Numbered from the stretch's first letter, positions 9,139-17,591 are shown. The stretch is 50,858 nt of DNA from Saccharomonospora sp. CUA-673 (GCF_001942305.1 NZ_MKKE01000032.1:1-50858); one strand, 5' to 3'. Notes: generated by a model from the letters alone, not told the origin. Translations and numbers: made by a program.

Positions 9139-10611
9139 ATGGATTCCGCAGGTGTCGGGACGGGTTTCGCGGTGCCCGAGCTGCCTCCCGGACTGCCGAT
9201 CGGCGACGGGTGGATGGCGGCCGAGGCGAGCGCGCCGGTCGTGTTCCCGTACGACGGATCGGTCGTGGCCGAAGGGCCGCTCGGCTCGACCGCGCACGCC
9301 GAGGCCGCACTCGACGCCGGGTTCGCGGCCCGCGGCCCCGTCCGGAAGCTCACCTCCGAGGCGCGCCGGGCGATCCTGCTGGACGTCGAGGTGGCGCTGC
9401 GCGCCCGCTCCGACGAGCTGGTCGAGCTGTTGATCGCCGAGACCGGCAAGACGCGCGCCGACTGCGGCGTCGAGGTGGCGCGGACGCTGTTCACCTGGTC
9501 GGCCACCGCCGAGGAGGTCGGCCACATCCACGGCGAGACGGTGCCGCTCGACATGCAGGCCTCGGGCGCGGGCATGATCGGGTACTGGACGCGCAGGCCG
9601 ATCGGACTGGTCGTCGGGATCGCCGGGTTCAACGCGCCGCTGCTGCTGGCCAGCCACAAGATCGCGCCGTCGATCGCCGCGGGCTGCCCGGTGATCTGCA
9701 AACCGGCGCCGGCGACGCCGTTGAGCGTGCTGTGGTTGGCCGAGCTCGTGCGCGAGGCGGCCGCACGGCACGGCGCGCCGCCCGAGATCGTCCAGGTGGT
9801 GACCGGGGACGCCGAGGTCGGCAAGGCGCTGGTGACCGACGAGCGGGTGGCGGCGGTGTCGTTCACCGGCTCGGCCGAGGTCGGGCACCGAATCGCGCGG
9901 GACGCGGCACCGCGGAAGGTGCTGCTCGAACTCGGCTCGAACGCGGCGCTCGTCGTGGACTCCGACGCGGACCTCGACAAGGCCGTGGACGCCGTGCTGC
10001 GCGGCGGGTTCTACTTCAACGGCCAGGCGTGTATCGCGGTGCAACGGGTCATCGTGTGCGAGCCGGCGCGCACGGAGTTCGTGGCGCGATTGAGCGCGCG
10101 GATCGGCGAGCTGACCGTCGGCGACCCGCGGGACCCGGACACGCGGGTGGCGCCGTTGATCAACCGGGCCTCGACCGAGCGCGTCCTCGCGTGGATCGAC
10201 GAGGCGCGGCGGGCCGGGGCCGTCGTGGCCCACGGCGGGTCCGTTGTGGACGGTGCGGTCGAACCAACGGTGCTGCTGGATCCGCCCGAGGACGTGCAGG
10301 CGTGGTGCGAGGAGGTCTTCGCGCCGGTGATCGCGGTGCGGACCGTGCCCGATCTGCAGGCCGGGCTGGAACTGGTGAACCGGTCGCGGTACGGACTCCA
10401 CGCGAGCGTGTTCACGCGGTCGCTGGCCACGGCGTTCGCGGCGATCGAGGAACTCGACGTGGGCGGCGTGGTGATCAACGAGGTGCCCGGTTTCCGGTCG
10501 GACATCATGCCCTACGGCGGCGTGAAGGACTCCGGCGTCGGCCGGGAGGGCCCGCGGTTCGCGATCGAGGAACTGACGGTGACGCGCATGGCGATCATCC
10601 GGCCGGAATGA
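9139..10611 (+). CDS. NAD(P)-dependent aldehyde dehydrogenase
   Basis: A 490-residue ALDH-superfamily enzyme that oxidises an aldehyde to an acid. The cofactor region GIAGFNAPLLLASHKIAPSI and KPAPATPLSVLW, the nucleotide-fold SFTGSAEVGHRIA, the catalytic glutamate in LLELGSNAALVV and the catalytic cysteine in FNGQACIAVQRV are all present. The C-terminal PYGGVKDSGVGREGP is typical of vanillin/benzaldehyde and succinate-semialdehyde type members. ATG 9139 follows GAAGGAGTGAGGGT. The gene is transcribed away from the GntR-hyuA-hyuB operon and is followed by an SDR gene with 17 bases between, implying a shared oxidative pathway. Substrate cannot be named. Confidence 0.92.
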   Translation: MDSAGVGTGFAVPELPPGLPIGDGWMAAEASAPVVFPYDGSVVAEGPLGSTAHAEAALDAGFAARGPVRKLTSEARRAILLDVEVALRARSDELVELLIAETGKTRADCGVEVARTLFTWSATAEEVGHIHGETVPLDMQASGAGMIGYWTRRPIGLVVGIAGFNAPLLLASHKIAPSIAAGCPVICKPAPATPLSVLWLAELVREAAARHGAPPEIVQVVTGDAEVGKALVTDERVAAVSFTGSAEVGHRIARDAAPRKVLLELGSNAALVVDSDADLDKAVDAVLRGGFYFNGQACIAVQRVIVCEPARTEFVARLSARIGELTVGDPRDPDTRVAPLINRASTERVLAWIDEARRAGAVVAHGGSVVDGAVEPTVLLDPPEDVQAWCEEVFAPVIAVRTVPDLQAGLELVNRSRYGLHASVFTRSLATAFAAIEELDVGGVVINEVPGFRSDIMPYGGVKDSGVGREGPRFAIEELTVTRMAIIRPE

Positions 10612-10628
10612 GAGTGGAAGGACCTGTG

Positions 10629-11390
10629 GTGACGGATTATTCGACGTTGTTCCGGTTGGACGGCAAGCGCGCGTTGCTGCTCGGGGCGGGCGGTATCGGC
10701 CGGGAGGCCGCGGCGGCGCTCGCCGCGCACGGCGCCGACGTGGTCTGTGCGGATCGGGATGTCGACGTGGCGACGTCCACGGCCGACGCTGCCGGCGGCC
10801 GCGCGCTCGAACTGGACCTGATGGACCCCTCGGCGGTGGAGCGGGTCGCGGCCGACGTCGACGCCGACGTCGTGGTGCTGACCGCGGCGATGAACGTGCG
10901 CAAGCGGATCGTCGACTACACGCCCGAGGATTTCGACCGGGTGGTGGGCCTGAACCTGCGCGCGACGTTCACGGTGCTGCAGGCGTTCGGACGGCGCATG
11001 ATCGAGCGCGGCGCGGGCAGCATCATCGTCTTCTCGTCCGTGCGCGGGCAGGTCGTCGAACCGGGGCAGAGCGTGTACGCCGCGACGAAGGCGGGCGCGG
11101 TGCAGCTGGTCAAGACCGCGGCCGCCGAGTTCGGACCGGCGGGGGTGCGGGTCAACGCCGTCGCGCCGGGCGTGGTGGAGACACCGCTGACGAACCAGAC
11201 CAAGGCCCACCCCGAGTGGTACGACGCCTACGCCGCCAAGAGCGCCCTCGGCCGGTGGTCGCAGCCGTCGGAACTCGCCGGCGCGGTGGTGTACCTGGCC
11301 TCGGACGCCTCGACGTACGTCACCGGGTCGACGGTGATGGTCGACGGCGGCTGGACCGCCGTGGACGGACGCTTCGACCCGCCCGCATGA
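10629..11390 (+). CDS. Short-chain dehydrogenase/reductase (SDR)
   Basis: A classical SDR of 253 residues: glycine-rich GAGGIGREAAAALAAHGADV (a variant of TGxxxGxG), the aspartate DLMDP after beta-4, and catalytic YAATK with preceding SIIVFSSVRG. NAVAPGVVETPL and the terminal VTGSTVMVDGGW complete the pattern. It probably interconverts an alcohol and a ketone. GTG 10629 is favoured because GGAAGGA lies 7 bases upstream; an ATG at 10608 overlapping the ALDH stop is the alternative. Being directly downstream of the aldehyde dehydrogenase, it likely acts on the same compound class. Confidence 0.88.
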   Translation: MTDYSTLFRLDGKRALLLGAGGIGREAAAALAAHGADVVCADRDVDVATSTADAAGGRALELDLMDPSAVERVAADVDADVVVLTAAMNVRKRIVDYTPEDFDRVVGLNLRATFTVLQAFGRRMIERGAGSIIVFSSVRGQVVEPGQSVYAATKAGAVQLVKTAAAEFGPAGVRVNAVAPGVVETPLTNQTKAHPEWYDAYAAKSALGRWSQPSELAGAVVYLASDASTYVTGSTVMVDGGWTAVDGRFDPPA

Positions 11391-11442
11391 CCGGCCGGCG
11401 TGTGGACGTCGGACCGGCCGTGGGCTCGTTACGCTGAACCGG

Positions 11443-12021
11443 ATGGCCACACGTGCGTCGGGACGCTCCACCCGGGAGGCGATACACGCGGCCGCGTCGC
11501 GCCTGTTCCGCGAACGCGGTTACGCGCGCACCCCCGTGCGGGACATCGCCGCGCTCGCCGAGGTCAACCCGGCGTTGGTGATCCGCTACTTCGGGAGCAA
11601 GGAGGAGCTGTTCCTGGAGACGATGCGGCTCACGATCGACGACGAACCGCTGCTGGACGTGCCGATCGAGCGGTTCGGCGAGCGATTCGTGAACGTCGTG
11701 CTCTCCAGCGATCAGGACATCGTGGACGTCTACCTCGCGCTGGTCCGGGGGAGTGGGGAGCAGCGGATCGCCGAGCGGCTGCGCGAGGTGCACGAGGACT
11801 CGCTCGTGGCCCCGCTGCGCACCCGGCTGTCCCGAGTGGACACCGCAGGTTGCGCGGATCCGGCGGATGCGGACCTGCGGGCGCGGATGGCGGCGGCGGT
11901 CGTCGGCGGCCTGCTGTACTCGGTATGGGTCGCCGGTGACCACACGCTCGCCCGGCAGCGGGACGCGCTCGTGCGGCGCTACGGGGCGATCGTGCAGGAC
12001 ATCATCACCCCGGGAGGCTGA
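11443..12021 (+). CDS. TetR-family transcriptional regulator
   Basis: A 192-residue regulator. The DNA-binding domain is residues 8-55: TREAIHAAASRLFRERGYAR, then TPVRDIAALAEVNPALVIRY and FGSKEELF. The C-terminal ligand domain ends AAAVVGGLLYSVWVAGDHTL ARQRDALV, characteristic of the TetR_C group in actinobacteria. It follows the SDR by 52 bases on the same strand and converges on an oppositely oriented SDR. It may control either dehydrogenase; the AT-rich palindrome at 13152-13166 upstream of the second SDR is one possible target. Confidence 0.88.
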   Translation: MATRASGRSTREAIHAAASRLFRERGYARTPVRDIAALAEVNPALVIRYFGSKEELFLETMRLTIDDEPLLDVPIERFGERFVNVVLSSDQDIVDVYLALVRGSGEQRIAERLREVHEDSLVAPLRTRLSRVDTAGCADPADADLRARMAAAVVGGLLYSVWVAGDHTLARQRDALVRRYGAIVQDIITPGG

Positions 12022-12055
12022 ACGTCGGCTCCGCTTCCGGCGCCGGATCGGTGCA

Positions 12056-13099
12056 TCACTGCACCGACCAGCCTCCGTCGGAGGGCAGGATCGCGCCGTT
12101 GACGTTCACGCCGTCGTCGCTGAGCAGGAACGTGATCGACGCGGCGAGCTGGGCCGCGGTGGCGATCGGCGGGATCATCCGCAGGAACGGTCCGGTGCGC
12201 GCGCCGCCCCATTCGGACGCGCCCCCGCCGCCGGCCGCGATGCCGGTCGCCACACCGCCGGGGGCGACCGCGTTCACACGGATTCCGCGGTCGCCGTACA
12301 TGAACGCCGTGTTCCTCGTCAGTCCGACGACGGCGTGCTTGGAGGCCGTGTAGGCCGCGCCCGCCGCGTTGCCCCGCAATGCGGCCTCGGAGGCGACGTT
12401 GACGATCGAGCCGCGGCCGCGTTCCAGCATCGCGGGCAGCACGGCGCGCGTGAGGCGGAAAGTGCCGTCGACGTTGACGGCGAACACGCGCCGCCAGATC
12501 TCGTCGGACGTCTCGTGCGCGGGGGAGAAGTCGTCGGTGATGCCGGCGACGTTGGCCAGGCCGTCGATCCGGCCGCCCGCCGCGGCGACGATGCGGTCGA
12601 CGTCGTCGCCGCTGGTGATATCGGCCGCGACCGGCGACACGGTGTCGGCGTCGAACTCGGCGGCCAGCCGGTCGAGCCGGTCGGCGGTGATGTCGACCGC
12701 GATCACACGTCCGCCCTCGCGCGCGATGCGGGAGGCCGTCGCCCGGCCGATCCCGGAGGCGGCGCCGGTGACGACGACCGTCCGGCCCTCGAACCGTCCT
12801 TCCACGATCCGTTCCCGCCATGCCGCGGTGGCCGGTTCGTCGTCCGTAGCGTCGGCCGGGTTGGCGGGTGTCGAGCCGTTGTGGACGCGGCGCACGAGGG
12901 TTTCGACGTGGTCGTCGGTGAGTCGGCCCTGGCTGAGTTGGACCAGTTCGGACAGTGGCAGGTTGGACACGGGTGCCAGTACTTCGGGGCCGAAGCCCGA
13001 TTCGCCGAGCAGTTCACGCAGCGCGGCGCCGCCCTCCGGATGGGCCAGCCATTCGCCGACCGTGCTGTCCGCGGTGACGCCCCGTGCCGCAGCGCTCAT
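12056..13099 (-). CDS. SDR-family oxidoreductase with an N-terminal helical extension
   Basis: A 347-residue protein whose residues 95-347 are a classical SDR: VVVTGAASGIGRATASRIAR, the NVAGITDD motif, NVASEAAL and catalytic YTASK, then NAVAPGGVATGIA and GAILPSDGGWSV. Residues 1-90 are unusual: STVGEWLAHPEGGAALRELL and LSELVQLSQGRLTDDHVETL resemble the small helical module (T-x-G-x-L-x-D/H-P…, then an 'S-x-G-x-L/I-T' helix) found appended to various bacterial hydrolases. Its function is unknown. ATG 13099 follows CGGAGGACCAC. A palindrome 53 bases upstream is a candidate operator. Reaction and substrate unknown. Confidence 0.87.
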   Translation of the reverse strand: MSAAARGVTADSTVGEWLAHPEGGAALRELLGESGFGPEVLAPVSNLPLSELVQLSQGRLTDDHVETLVRRVHNGSTPANPADATDDEPATAAWRERIVEGRFEGRTVVVTGAASGIGRATASRIAREGGRVIAVDITADRLDRLAAEFDADTVSPVAADITSGDDVDRIVAAAGGRIDGLANVAGITDDFSPAHETSDEIWRRVFAVNVDGTFRLTRAVLPAMLERGRGSIVNVASEAALRGNAAGAAYTASKHAVVGLTRNTAFMYGDRGIRVNAVAPGGVATGIAAGGGGASEWGGARTGPFLRMIPPIATAAQLAASITFLLSDDGVNVNGAILPSDGGWSVQ

Positions 13100-13151
13100 G
13101 TGGTCCTCCGTGCCCTCGACTCCCGTGCCGGCAACGCATCCCGGCCGTATC

Positions 13152-13166
13152 GTAAACTTAGTTTAC
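13152..13166. promoter_or_regulatory. Candidate operator: GTAAAC-TTA-GTTTAC palindrome
   Basis: A perfect 6-bp inverted repeat with a 3-base centre, strikingly AT-rich for this genome. It lies 53 bases upstream of the N-extended SDR and overlaps the TAA stop of the CGNR gene. TetR-type and related repressors of SDR genes bind such sites. Candidates are the nearby TetR or the CGNR protein itself. Confidence 0.6.
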
Positions 13167-13690
13167 ATAGTTGGCTGCGCGACGCGCACGATGTCGCCGC
13201 ACGGTTGCGCGGTTCCCGCAACGCGCACTGCAGAACCGTTGCCGCCCGTTGCGTGAGACGTCGGCGTAGACCCGGGCGCAGTCGTCCGCGTCGCACCGTC
13301 CGAGGCGGTCCATGCCACGGCTCGTCAGGTGGACAGCCGTGCCGACGGTGATCAGTGCCGCGAGCTGGCGGTCCGGTGCGATGTTGTCGTCCCGGAAATG
13401 CATATGCCAGCCCGTGCCCAGGTGATTGGTCAGTCGTGGCCGGGACGAGTACTCGGCGAGGAGTGCGTTGAGGAGTTCTGCTCGTGCCGGAGGTTCGTCG
13501 CGTCGGCGATGCATGCCCATTCGGCGAGGAACGCGTGTACCGCGCGGACCTGGCGCGCCGACGGAGCGCGGGTGAGTGCGATACAGGCATCGCTGCAGCG
13601 CTGTGCCAGGTCCGCAGGGGTGGCCGCTGGTTCGTTGACCAGCTCGGCAGCCAGGACCACCGGATCGATCGTGTAATGGTTGATATGCAC
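13158..13690 (-). CDS. CGNR zinc-finger / ABATE-domain regulator (apparent -1 frameshift)
   Basis: The N-terminal half (NHYTIDPVVLAAELVNEPAA TPADLAQ, to WACIADATN) is an ABATE-type domain. The C-terminal half, in another frame, ends in the CGNR zinc finger: LGRCDADDCARVYADVSRNG RQRFCSARCGNRATVRRHRA. This gives the pattern C-x4-C then C-x3-C followed by GNR. One missing base at about 13492 (a C run in the sense strand) explains the break; with it the protein is 177 residues. GTG 13690 (VHINHYTID) is chosen because relatives begin with this motif; an ATG at 13717 would add nine residues. Such proteins are thought to be transcriptional regulators. It lies directly upstream of, and may cotranscribe with, the SDR gene. 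Confidence 0.8.
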
Positions 13691-13715
13691 AAACCCATGA
13701 CAGCACGCTGGGGTC

Positions 13716-13922
13716 ATGCTGTCACGCCACGCGGTTCACCACTGGAGCGTCGAGTCGTCCCACGCAACGAGCGAGGGACACGTTGTGTACCAACGGTGCG
13801 ACTGCGGGGTGCGCCGGATGATCGCCGTCGATCTCCGGGCGCCGAGGCCGTCGCTGTTCCGTGGTCGGGTCATCGCGCCGCGGGACAACACGGCGACGCG
13901 GGACGCTGACACGGCGACGTGA
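13716..13922 (+). CDS. Small conserved actinobacterial protein (68 aa)
   Basis: The 68-residue frame MLSRHAVHHWSVESSHATSE GHVVYQRCDCGVRRM looks like a short actinobacterial protein family with a W-x-V-E-S-x-H-x-T-S-E-G…Y-x-R-C-x-C-G core, probably a minimal metal- or structure-forming CxC site. I recall such proteins as uncharacterised. It starts at ATG 13716, 25 bases from the divergent CGNR gene. Its last residues (DNTATRDADTAT) are the translation of a 21-bp tandem repeat, so the true protein may have been shorter. No function can be assigned. Confidence 0.55.
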   Translation: MLSRHAVHHWSVESSHATSEGHVVYQRCDCGVRRMIAVDLRAPRPSLFRGRVIAPRDNTATRDADTAT

Positions 13923-13956
13923 GGTGCTGACACGGTGTCGTGGGGTGCTGACACGG
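13884..13956. repeat. 21-bp tandem direct repeat
   Basis: GCTGACACGG occurs at 13905, 13926 and 13947, exactly 21 bases apart, with similar flanks (GCGGGAC / GAGGT / GGGGT before it). A degenerate fourth copy, GACAACACGG, starts at 13884. The array lies between the 3' ends of the small + strand gene and the polymerase-like gene and runs up to the latter's TAA. Confidence 0.8.
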
Positions 13957-15645
13957 TTACTTGGCTTCGGCGTAGGTGTCGACGACCGAGGCGGGCATGG
14001 GGAAACGCACCGGGCAGGCCGGGCCGAACACCAGTGAGGTGGTCTCGGCGACCGCCTCGCCCAGCTCGGCGACGACGGTGTCGGCGAGGTCGGCGGGGGT
14101 GTGCACGAGCACCTCGTCGTGCTGGAAGAACACCAGGTGCGCCGGCGGTGGCAACCGTCGGCGCAGGGTCGCCAGCAGCACCGCCGTCCAGTCGGCGGCG
14201 CTGGCCTGCACCACGAAGTTGCGGGTGAACCGGCCCCAGTCCCGCGACGCGCGCCGGGCCACGTCCTCGGCGCCGTCCCCGCCGGTGAGCGCCCGCCAGG
14301 CCTCCGACGGCGGTGGCGACGTGCGGCCGAGGCGCGAGCGCACGACCTCGCCGCGTTCGCCTGTCGCCGCAGCATGCTCCACATAGGACGCCGCGTCCGG
14401 GAAACGCCGCCGCAGCACCGCGAGTGTCGGGGCCGCCTCACCGGCGGTGCCGCCGTACATCGCCGAGAGCATCGCGATCTTCGCGCTCGGCCGGTACTCC
14501 GCAGCAGCGCCGGGATGCAGCTCCTCGGCCAGGCTCGTGTACAGATCCGTCGCCCCCGACACCTCGGCGAGCCGCCGGTCGCCGGACAGCGCCGCCAGGA
14601 TGCGCGGTTCGAGCTGGGCCGCGTCGGCCACGACGAGCTTCCACCCAGGGTCGGCCGTGACGCAGCCGCGCAGCATGCGCGGGATCTGCAACGCGGCCCC
14701 GCCGCGGCTGGCCCACCGGCCCGACACGACCCCGCCGACGACGTACACCGGGCGGAACCGGTCGTCGCGCACCCACTGGTCCAACCACGCCCATCCGTGC
14801 GCCGAGTGCAGCCGCGCCAGCTCCTTGTACTCCAGCAGCGGCGCGACCGCGGGATGGTCCACCCGCCGCAGCACGTGTGCGCGTGCCGAGGGCACCGAGA
14901 TCCCCGCCCTGCCGAACGCACGCACGACGCTCTCCGGATGGTCGGGATTGACCGGCCGGCCGAACGCCTCGTCGATCCGTTCGACGAGCGCCGCCAACAC
15001 GGCGGGGCGCGATCCGGCCGGCACGCGCGGGCCGAGCAGCTCGGTCAACAGCGCGGCATGCCGTTCGGCGCGCCACGGCAGCCCGTCGGCCGACATCTCC
15101 GCCGCCGCGAGCGCGCTCGCCGATTCGGCCGCCACCAGCAGCCGCATCCTGTCGTGTTGCGCGCTGCGCGCGAGCTGATCGGCCAGCACCACGGCCGCCG
15201 CGTCCACGGCCTCGACGCCGTCGGGCAGGCCGCCGTCGCGGGGGTCGAACAGGACCGGCCGGTCGTCGAACGCCGCGTGCGGTGCGCTCTCGCGCGGAGC
15301 GGGCAACCCGCGGGCACGGGCGTGGGCCGCCGCCAGCGAGCAGGACTGTCCGTGCCGCCCCTCGGCCGCGAGCAGCAGACCTTCGACGAGCGCCAGATCG
15401 TGACAGCGGCGCACCCGCACACCCGCCTCGAGCAGCGGCCGGTAGTCGCGTTCGGCCGACGGCAGCACCCAGCGCGGCGCGTGCTCCCGTTCGATCCGCT
15501 CGGCCCGCGCCGCCACCTGCTCGGCCGACAGCCCGTCGGCGGCCACCGTGTCCCCAGTCGTGTCCCCAGCCGGGTCGCCGGCGGGGCCGTCGGGGCTGCG
15601 CACGGCGAAGCGACCGGCCCGGTCGCGGGCGACGATGACATGCAC
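13957..15645 (-). CDS. DNA polymerase I-like (bifunctional 3'-5' exonuclease/polymerase family) protein
   Basis: A 562-residue family A polymerase without the 5'-nuclease domain. The polymerase motifs are present but divergent. Motif A is LVVADAAQLEPRILAALSGD (canonical D-Y-S-Q-I-E-x-R). The O-helix/motif B is RPSAKIAMLSAMYGG, with the catalytic R and K retained. Motif C is VFFQHDEVLVHTP, holding the catalytic H-D-E. The N-terminal 200 residues are a degenerate exonuclease-like region with no obvious DxE triad. This actinobacterial type is distinct from the replicative-repair PolA and its role is not well defined. ATG 15645 starts MHVIVARDRAGRFAV. The gene is monocistronic and divergent from the acyl-CoA synthetase. 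Confidence 0.87.
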   Translation of the reverse strand: MHVIVARDRAGRFAVRSPDGPAGDPAGDTTGDTVAADGLSAEQVAARAERIEREHAPRWVLPSAERDYRPLLEAGVRVRRCHDLALVEGLLLAAEGRHGQSCSLAAAHARARGLPAPRESAPHAAFDDRPVLFDPRDGGLPDGVEAVDAAAVVLADQLARSAQHDRMRLLVAAESASALAAAEMSADGLPWRAERHAALLTELLGPRVPAGSRPAVLAALVERIDEAFGRPVNPDHPESVVRAFGRAGISVPSARAHVLRRVDHPAVAPLLEYKELARLHSAHGWAWLDQWVRDDRFRPVYVVGGVVSGRWASRGGAALQIPRMLRGCVTADPGWKLVVADAAQLEPRILAALSGDRRLAEVSGATDLYTSLAEELHPGAAAEYRPSAKIAMLSAMYGGTAGEAAPTLAVLRRRFPDAASYVEHAAATGERGEVVRSRLGRTSPPPSEAWRALTGGDGAEDVARRASRDWGRFTRNFVVQASAADWTAVLLATLRRRLPPPAHLVFFQHDEVLVHTPADLADTVVAELGEAVAETTSLVFGPACPVRFPMPASVVDTYAEAK

Positions 15646-15746
15646 ACCGGCGATTCTGCGCCACGCCGCCGACAGTTCCGTGCCCGCCGGTGAGACGTCC
15701 GTTACGCGGCGCCGACGTTCGCCCGCGCGAGGGTTGCTCCAGTTGC

Positions 15747-15762
15747 CCTACTAGCGGGTAGG
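15747..15762. promoter_or_regulatory. Candidate operator upstream of acyl-CoA synthetase (CCTAC-N6-GTAGG)
   Basis: A 5-bp inverted repeat with a 6-base spacer (TAGCGG), 31 bases before the synthetase ATG and followed by TTATGTT, where a -10 element could lie. Short inverted CTAC/GTAG repeats are common operators for TetR-type lipid regulators in actinobacteria. No regulator gene is adjacent. Confidence 0.4.
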
Positions 15763-15793
15763 TTATGTTCCACGAGCTCGAGGAGGTGCCCGG

Positions 15794-17419
15794 ATGAAGT
15801 CGCCATCGGCGGTGTCGGAGCTGACCACGCGCATGGTCGAGAAGGTGCGCAGCGTCGGCGTCATGTGGAGGGCGGGCCTGGTGCCCTTTCCCCGGCTGGA
15901 CGAAGCGATCCGCTCGCTCGTCCTCACCAGCCGGTACGGGCCCATCGCCGGTGCCGTGCGCATCGCCGCCCGCCGCAACCCGGGCGACATCGGACTGGTC
16001 GACGAACGCGGCCCGCTGACCTTCGCCGAGCTCGACCGGCGTTCGAACGCCCTCGCCCGCGCGTGGAGCGAACGCGGCGTCGGGCCCGGCGAGAGCATCG
16101 CGGCCCTGTGCCGCGACCACCGCGGCCTCGTGCTCACCATGCTCGCCGCGAACAAGCTCGGCGCGGCGCTGTTGCTGATGAACACCGGCTTCGCCCGGCC
16201 GCAGCTCACCGACGTCGCCCGGCGCGAGAAGGTGCGTGTGCTGGTCTACGACCAGGAGTTCACCGACCTGCTGGGCGGCATCGACGAGGTCGACCGCTAC
16301 CTCGCCTGGGTCGACGACGAGGCCACAGCCGGCGGCGTGAGCACCCTCGACGCGCTGATCGACGCCGCCGACGACTCCGCCCCCGAGGCCCCGCCGAAGC
16401 CCGGGGGACTCGTGCTCCTCACCAGCGGCACCACCGGGACGCCGAAGGGCGCGCCGAGGCCGAAGATCTCCGGCCTCGACTCGGCGCAGTTCCTGGACCG
16501 CATCCCGCTGCGCGTCGGCGAGGCGACCTACATGGGCGCCCCGCTGTTCCACGGCACCGGGATCTCGCAGTTCATCCTGTCGCTCGCGTTGGGCAACACG
16601 GTGGTCGTGCGGCGCAAGTTCGACCCGGAGGAGGCGCTGCGCGGCGTCGCGCAGCACGGCTGCACAGCGCTCGTGCTCGTGCCGACGATGCTTCAGCGGA
16701 TCATCGACCTCGGCCCCGACGTGATCGGCAAGTACGACACCTCCAGCCTGCGGATCGTGTTCCTGGCCGGCTCGGCCCTGCCGCCCGACATCGGCAACCG
16801 GGCCACCGAGCTGTTCGGCCCGGTGATCCACAACCTGTACGGCTCCACCGAGGTCGCCGTCGCCACCGTCGCGACCCCCGAGGACTGGGCCGCCGCACCG
16901 GGGACCGTGGGCCGGCCGCCGGTCGGCTGCCGCGTCGCGCTCTACGACGAGGCGGGCGAGCGCATCACCGCGCCGAACGTCACCGGCCGGGTGTTCGTCG
17001 GCAGCGGGCTGGCGTTCGAGGGCTACACCGACGGGCGCACCAAGGAGATCATCGACGGGCTGTTGGCCAGCGGCGACGTCGGACACCTCGACGAGAACGG
17101 TCGGCTGTTCATCGACGGCCGCGACGACGAGATGATCGTGTCCGGCGGCGAGAACGTGTACCCCATCGAGGTCGAGAACCTGCTCGTGGAGCACCCGGAG
17201 ATCCTCGAGGCGGGCGTCGTCGGCGTGCCCGACGAGGAGTTCGGACAGCGGCTCAAGGCGTTCGTCGTGCGGTCGACGGGCTCCATGCTCGACGTCGAGG
17301 GCGTGCGCTCGTTCGTGCGGGACAACCTCGCCCGCTACAAGGTGCCGCGCGACGTCGAGTTCCTGGACGCGTTGCCCCGCAACGCCACCGGAAAGCTGCT
17401 GCGCAACCAGCTGTCCTGA
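15794..17419 (+). CDS. Acyl-CoA synthetase (AMP-dependent, FadD-like)
   Basis: A 541-residue adenylate-forming enzyme that activates a carboxylic acid to acyl-AMP and then acyl-CoA. Core motifs in order: the phosphate-binding loop LLTSGTTGTPKGAPRP (about residue 211), LFHGTGISQF, LYGSTEVAVATVA, SGDVGHLDENGRLFIDGRDD, IEVENLLVEHPEILEAGVVG and the C-terminal catalytic lysine in LPRNATGKLLRNQL. The N-terminal 60 residues are an extension seen in mycobacterial FadD12-type ligases. ATG 15794 follows GAGGAGGTGCCCGG. It is alone between divergent and convergent neighbours and ends at a hairpin. Chain length or substrate cannot be told. Confidence 0.9.
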   Translation: MKSPSAVSELTTRMVEKVRSVGVMWRAGLVPFPRLDEAIRSLVLTSRYGPIAGAVRIAARRNPGDIGLVDERGPLTFAELDRRSNALARAWSERGVGPGESIAALCRDHRGLVLTMLAANKLGAALLLMNTGFARPQLTDVARREKVRVLVYDQEFTDLLGGIDEVDRYLAWVDDEATAGGVSTLDALIDAADDSAPEAPPKPGGLVLLTSGTTGTPKGAPRPKISGLDSAQFLDRIPLRVGEATYMGAPLFHGTGISQFILSLALGNTVVVRRKFDPEEALRGVAQHGCTALVLVPTMLQRIIDLGPDVIGKYDTSSLRIVFLAGSALPPDIGNRATELFGPVIHNLYGSTEVAVATVATPEDWAAAPGTVGRPPVGCRVALYDEAGERITAPNVTGRVFVGSGLAFEGYTDGRTKEIIDGLLASGDVGHLDENGRLFIDGRDDEMIVSGGENVYPIEVENLLVEHPEILEAGVVGVPDEEFGQRLKAFVVRSTGSMLDVEGVRSFVRDNLARYKVPRDVEFLDALPRNATGKLLRNQLS

Positions 17420-17422
17420 ACG

Positions 17423-17451
17423 GGTTCCGGGTCGCATGCGGCCCCGGAACC
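17423..17451 (+). terminator. Hairpin after acyl-CoA synthetase
   Basis: GGTTCCGGG (17423-17431) pairs with CCCGGAACC (17443-17451) across an 11-base loop that itself contains GCATGC. It starts 4 bases after the TGA. No T tract follows, as is usual for actinobacterial terminators. Confidence 0.65.
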
Positions 17452-17591
17452 GGGGATGACCGCGTCGGCGTTGTACGCGTCAGCGGGTGAATCGTTCGAA
17501 AAGGACCAACAAGACCTTCGTGATGTTCCCGGTCCGGGGGAGGTCCGGACCTCGGTGAACGTCGCCTGTGTGGGTGACCAGACGAAAGTCG

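Noticed and set aside
6054..9980. A 1308-codon open frame on the minus strand
   Set aside because: It only joins the 3' part of hyuA, a piece of the GntR gene and antisense of the aldehyde dehydrogenase. High GC keeps false frames open.
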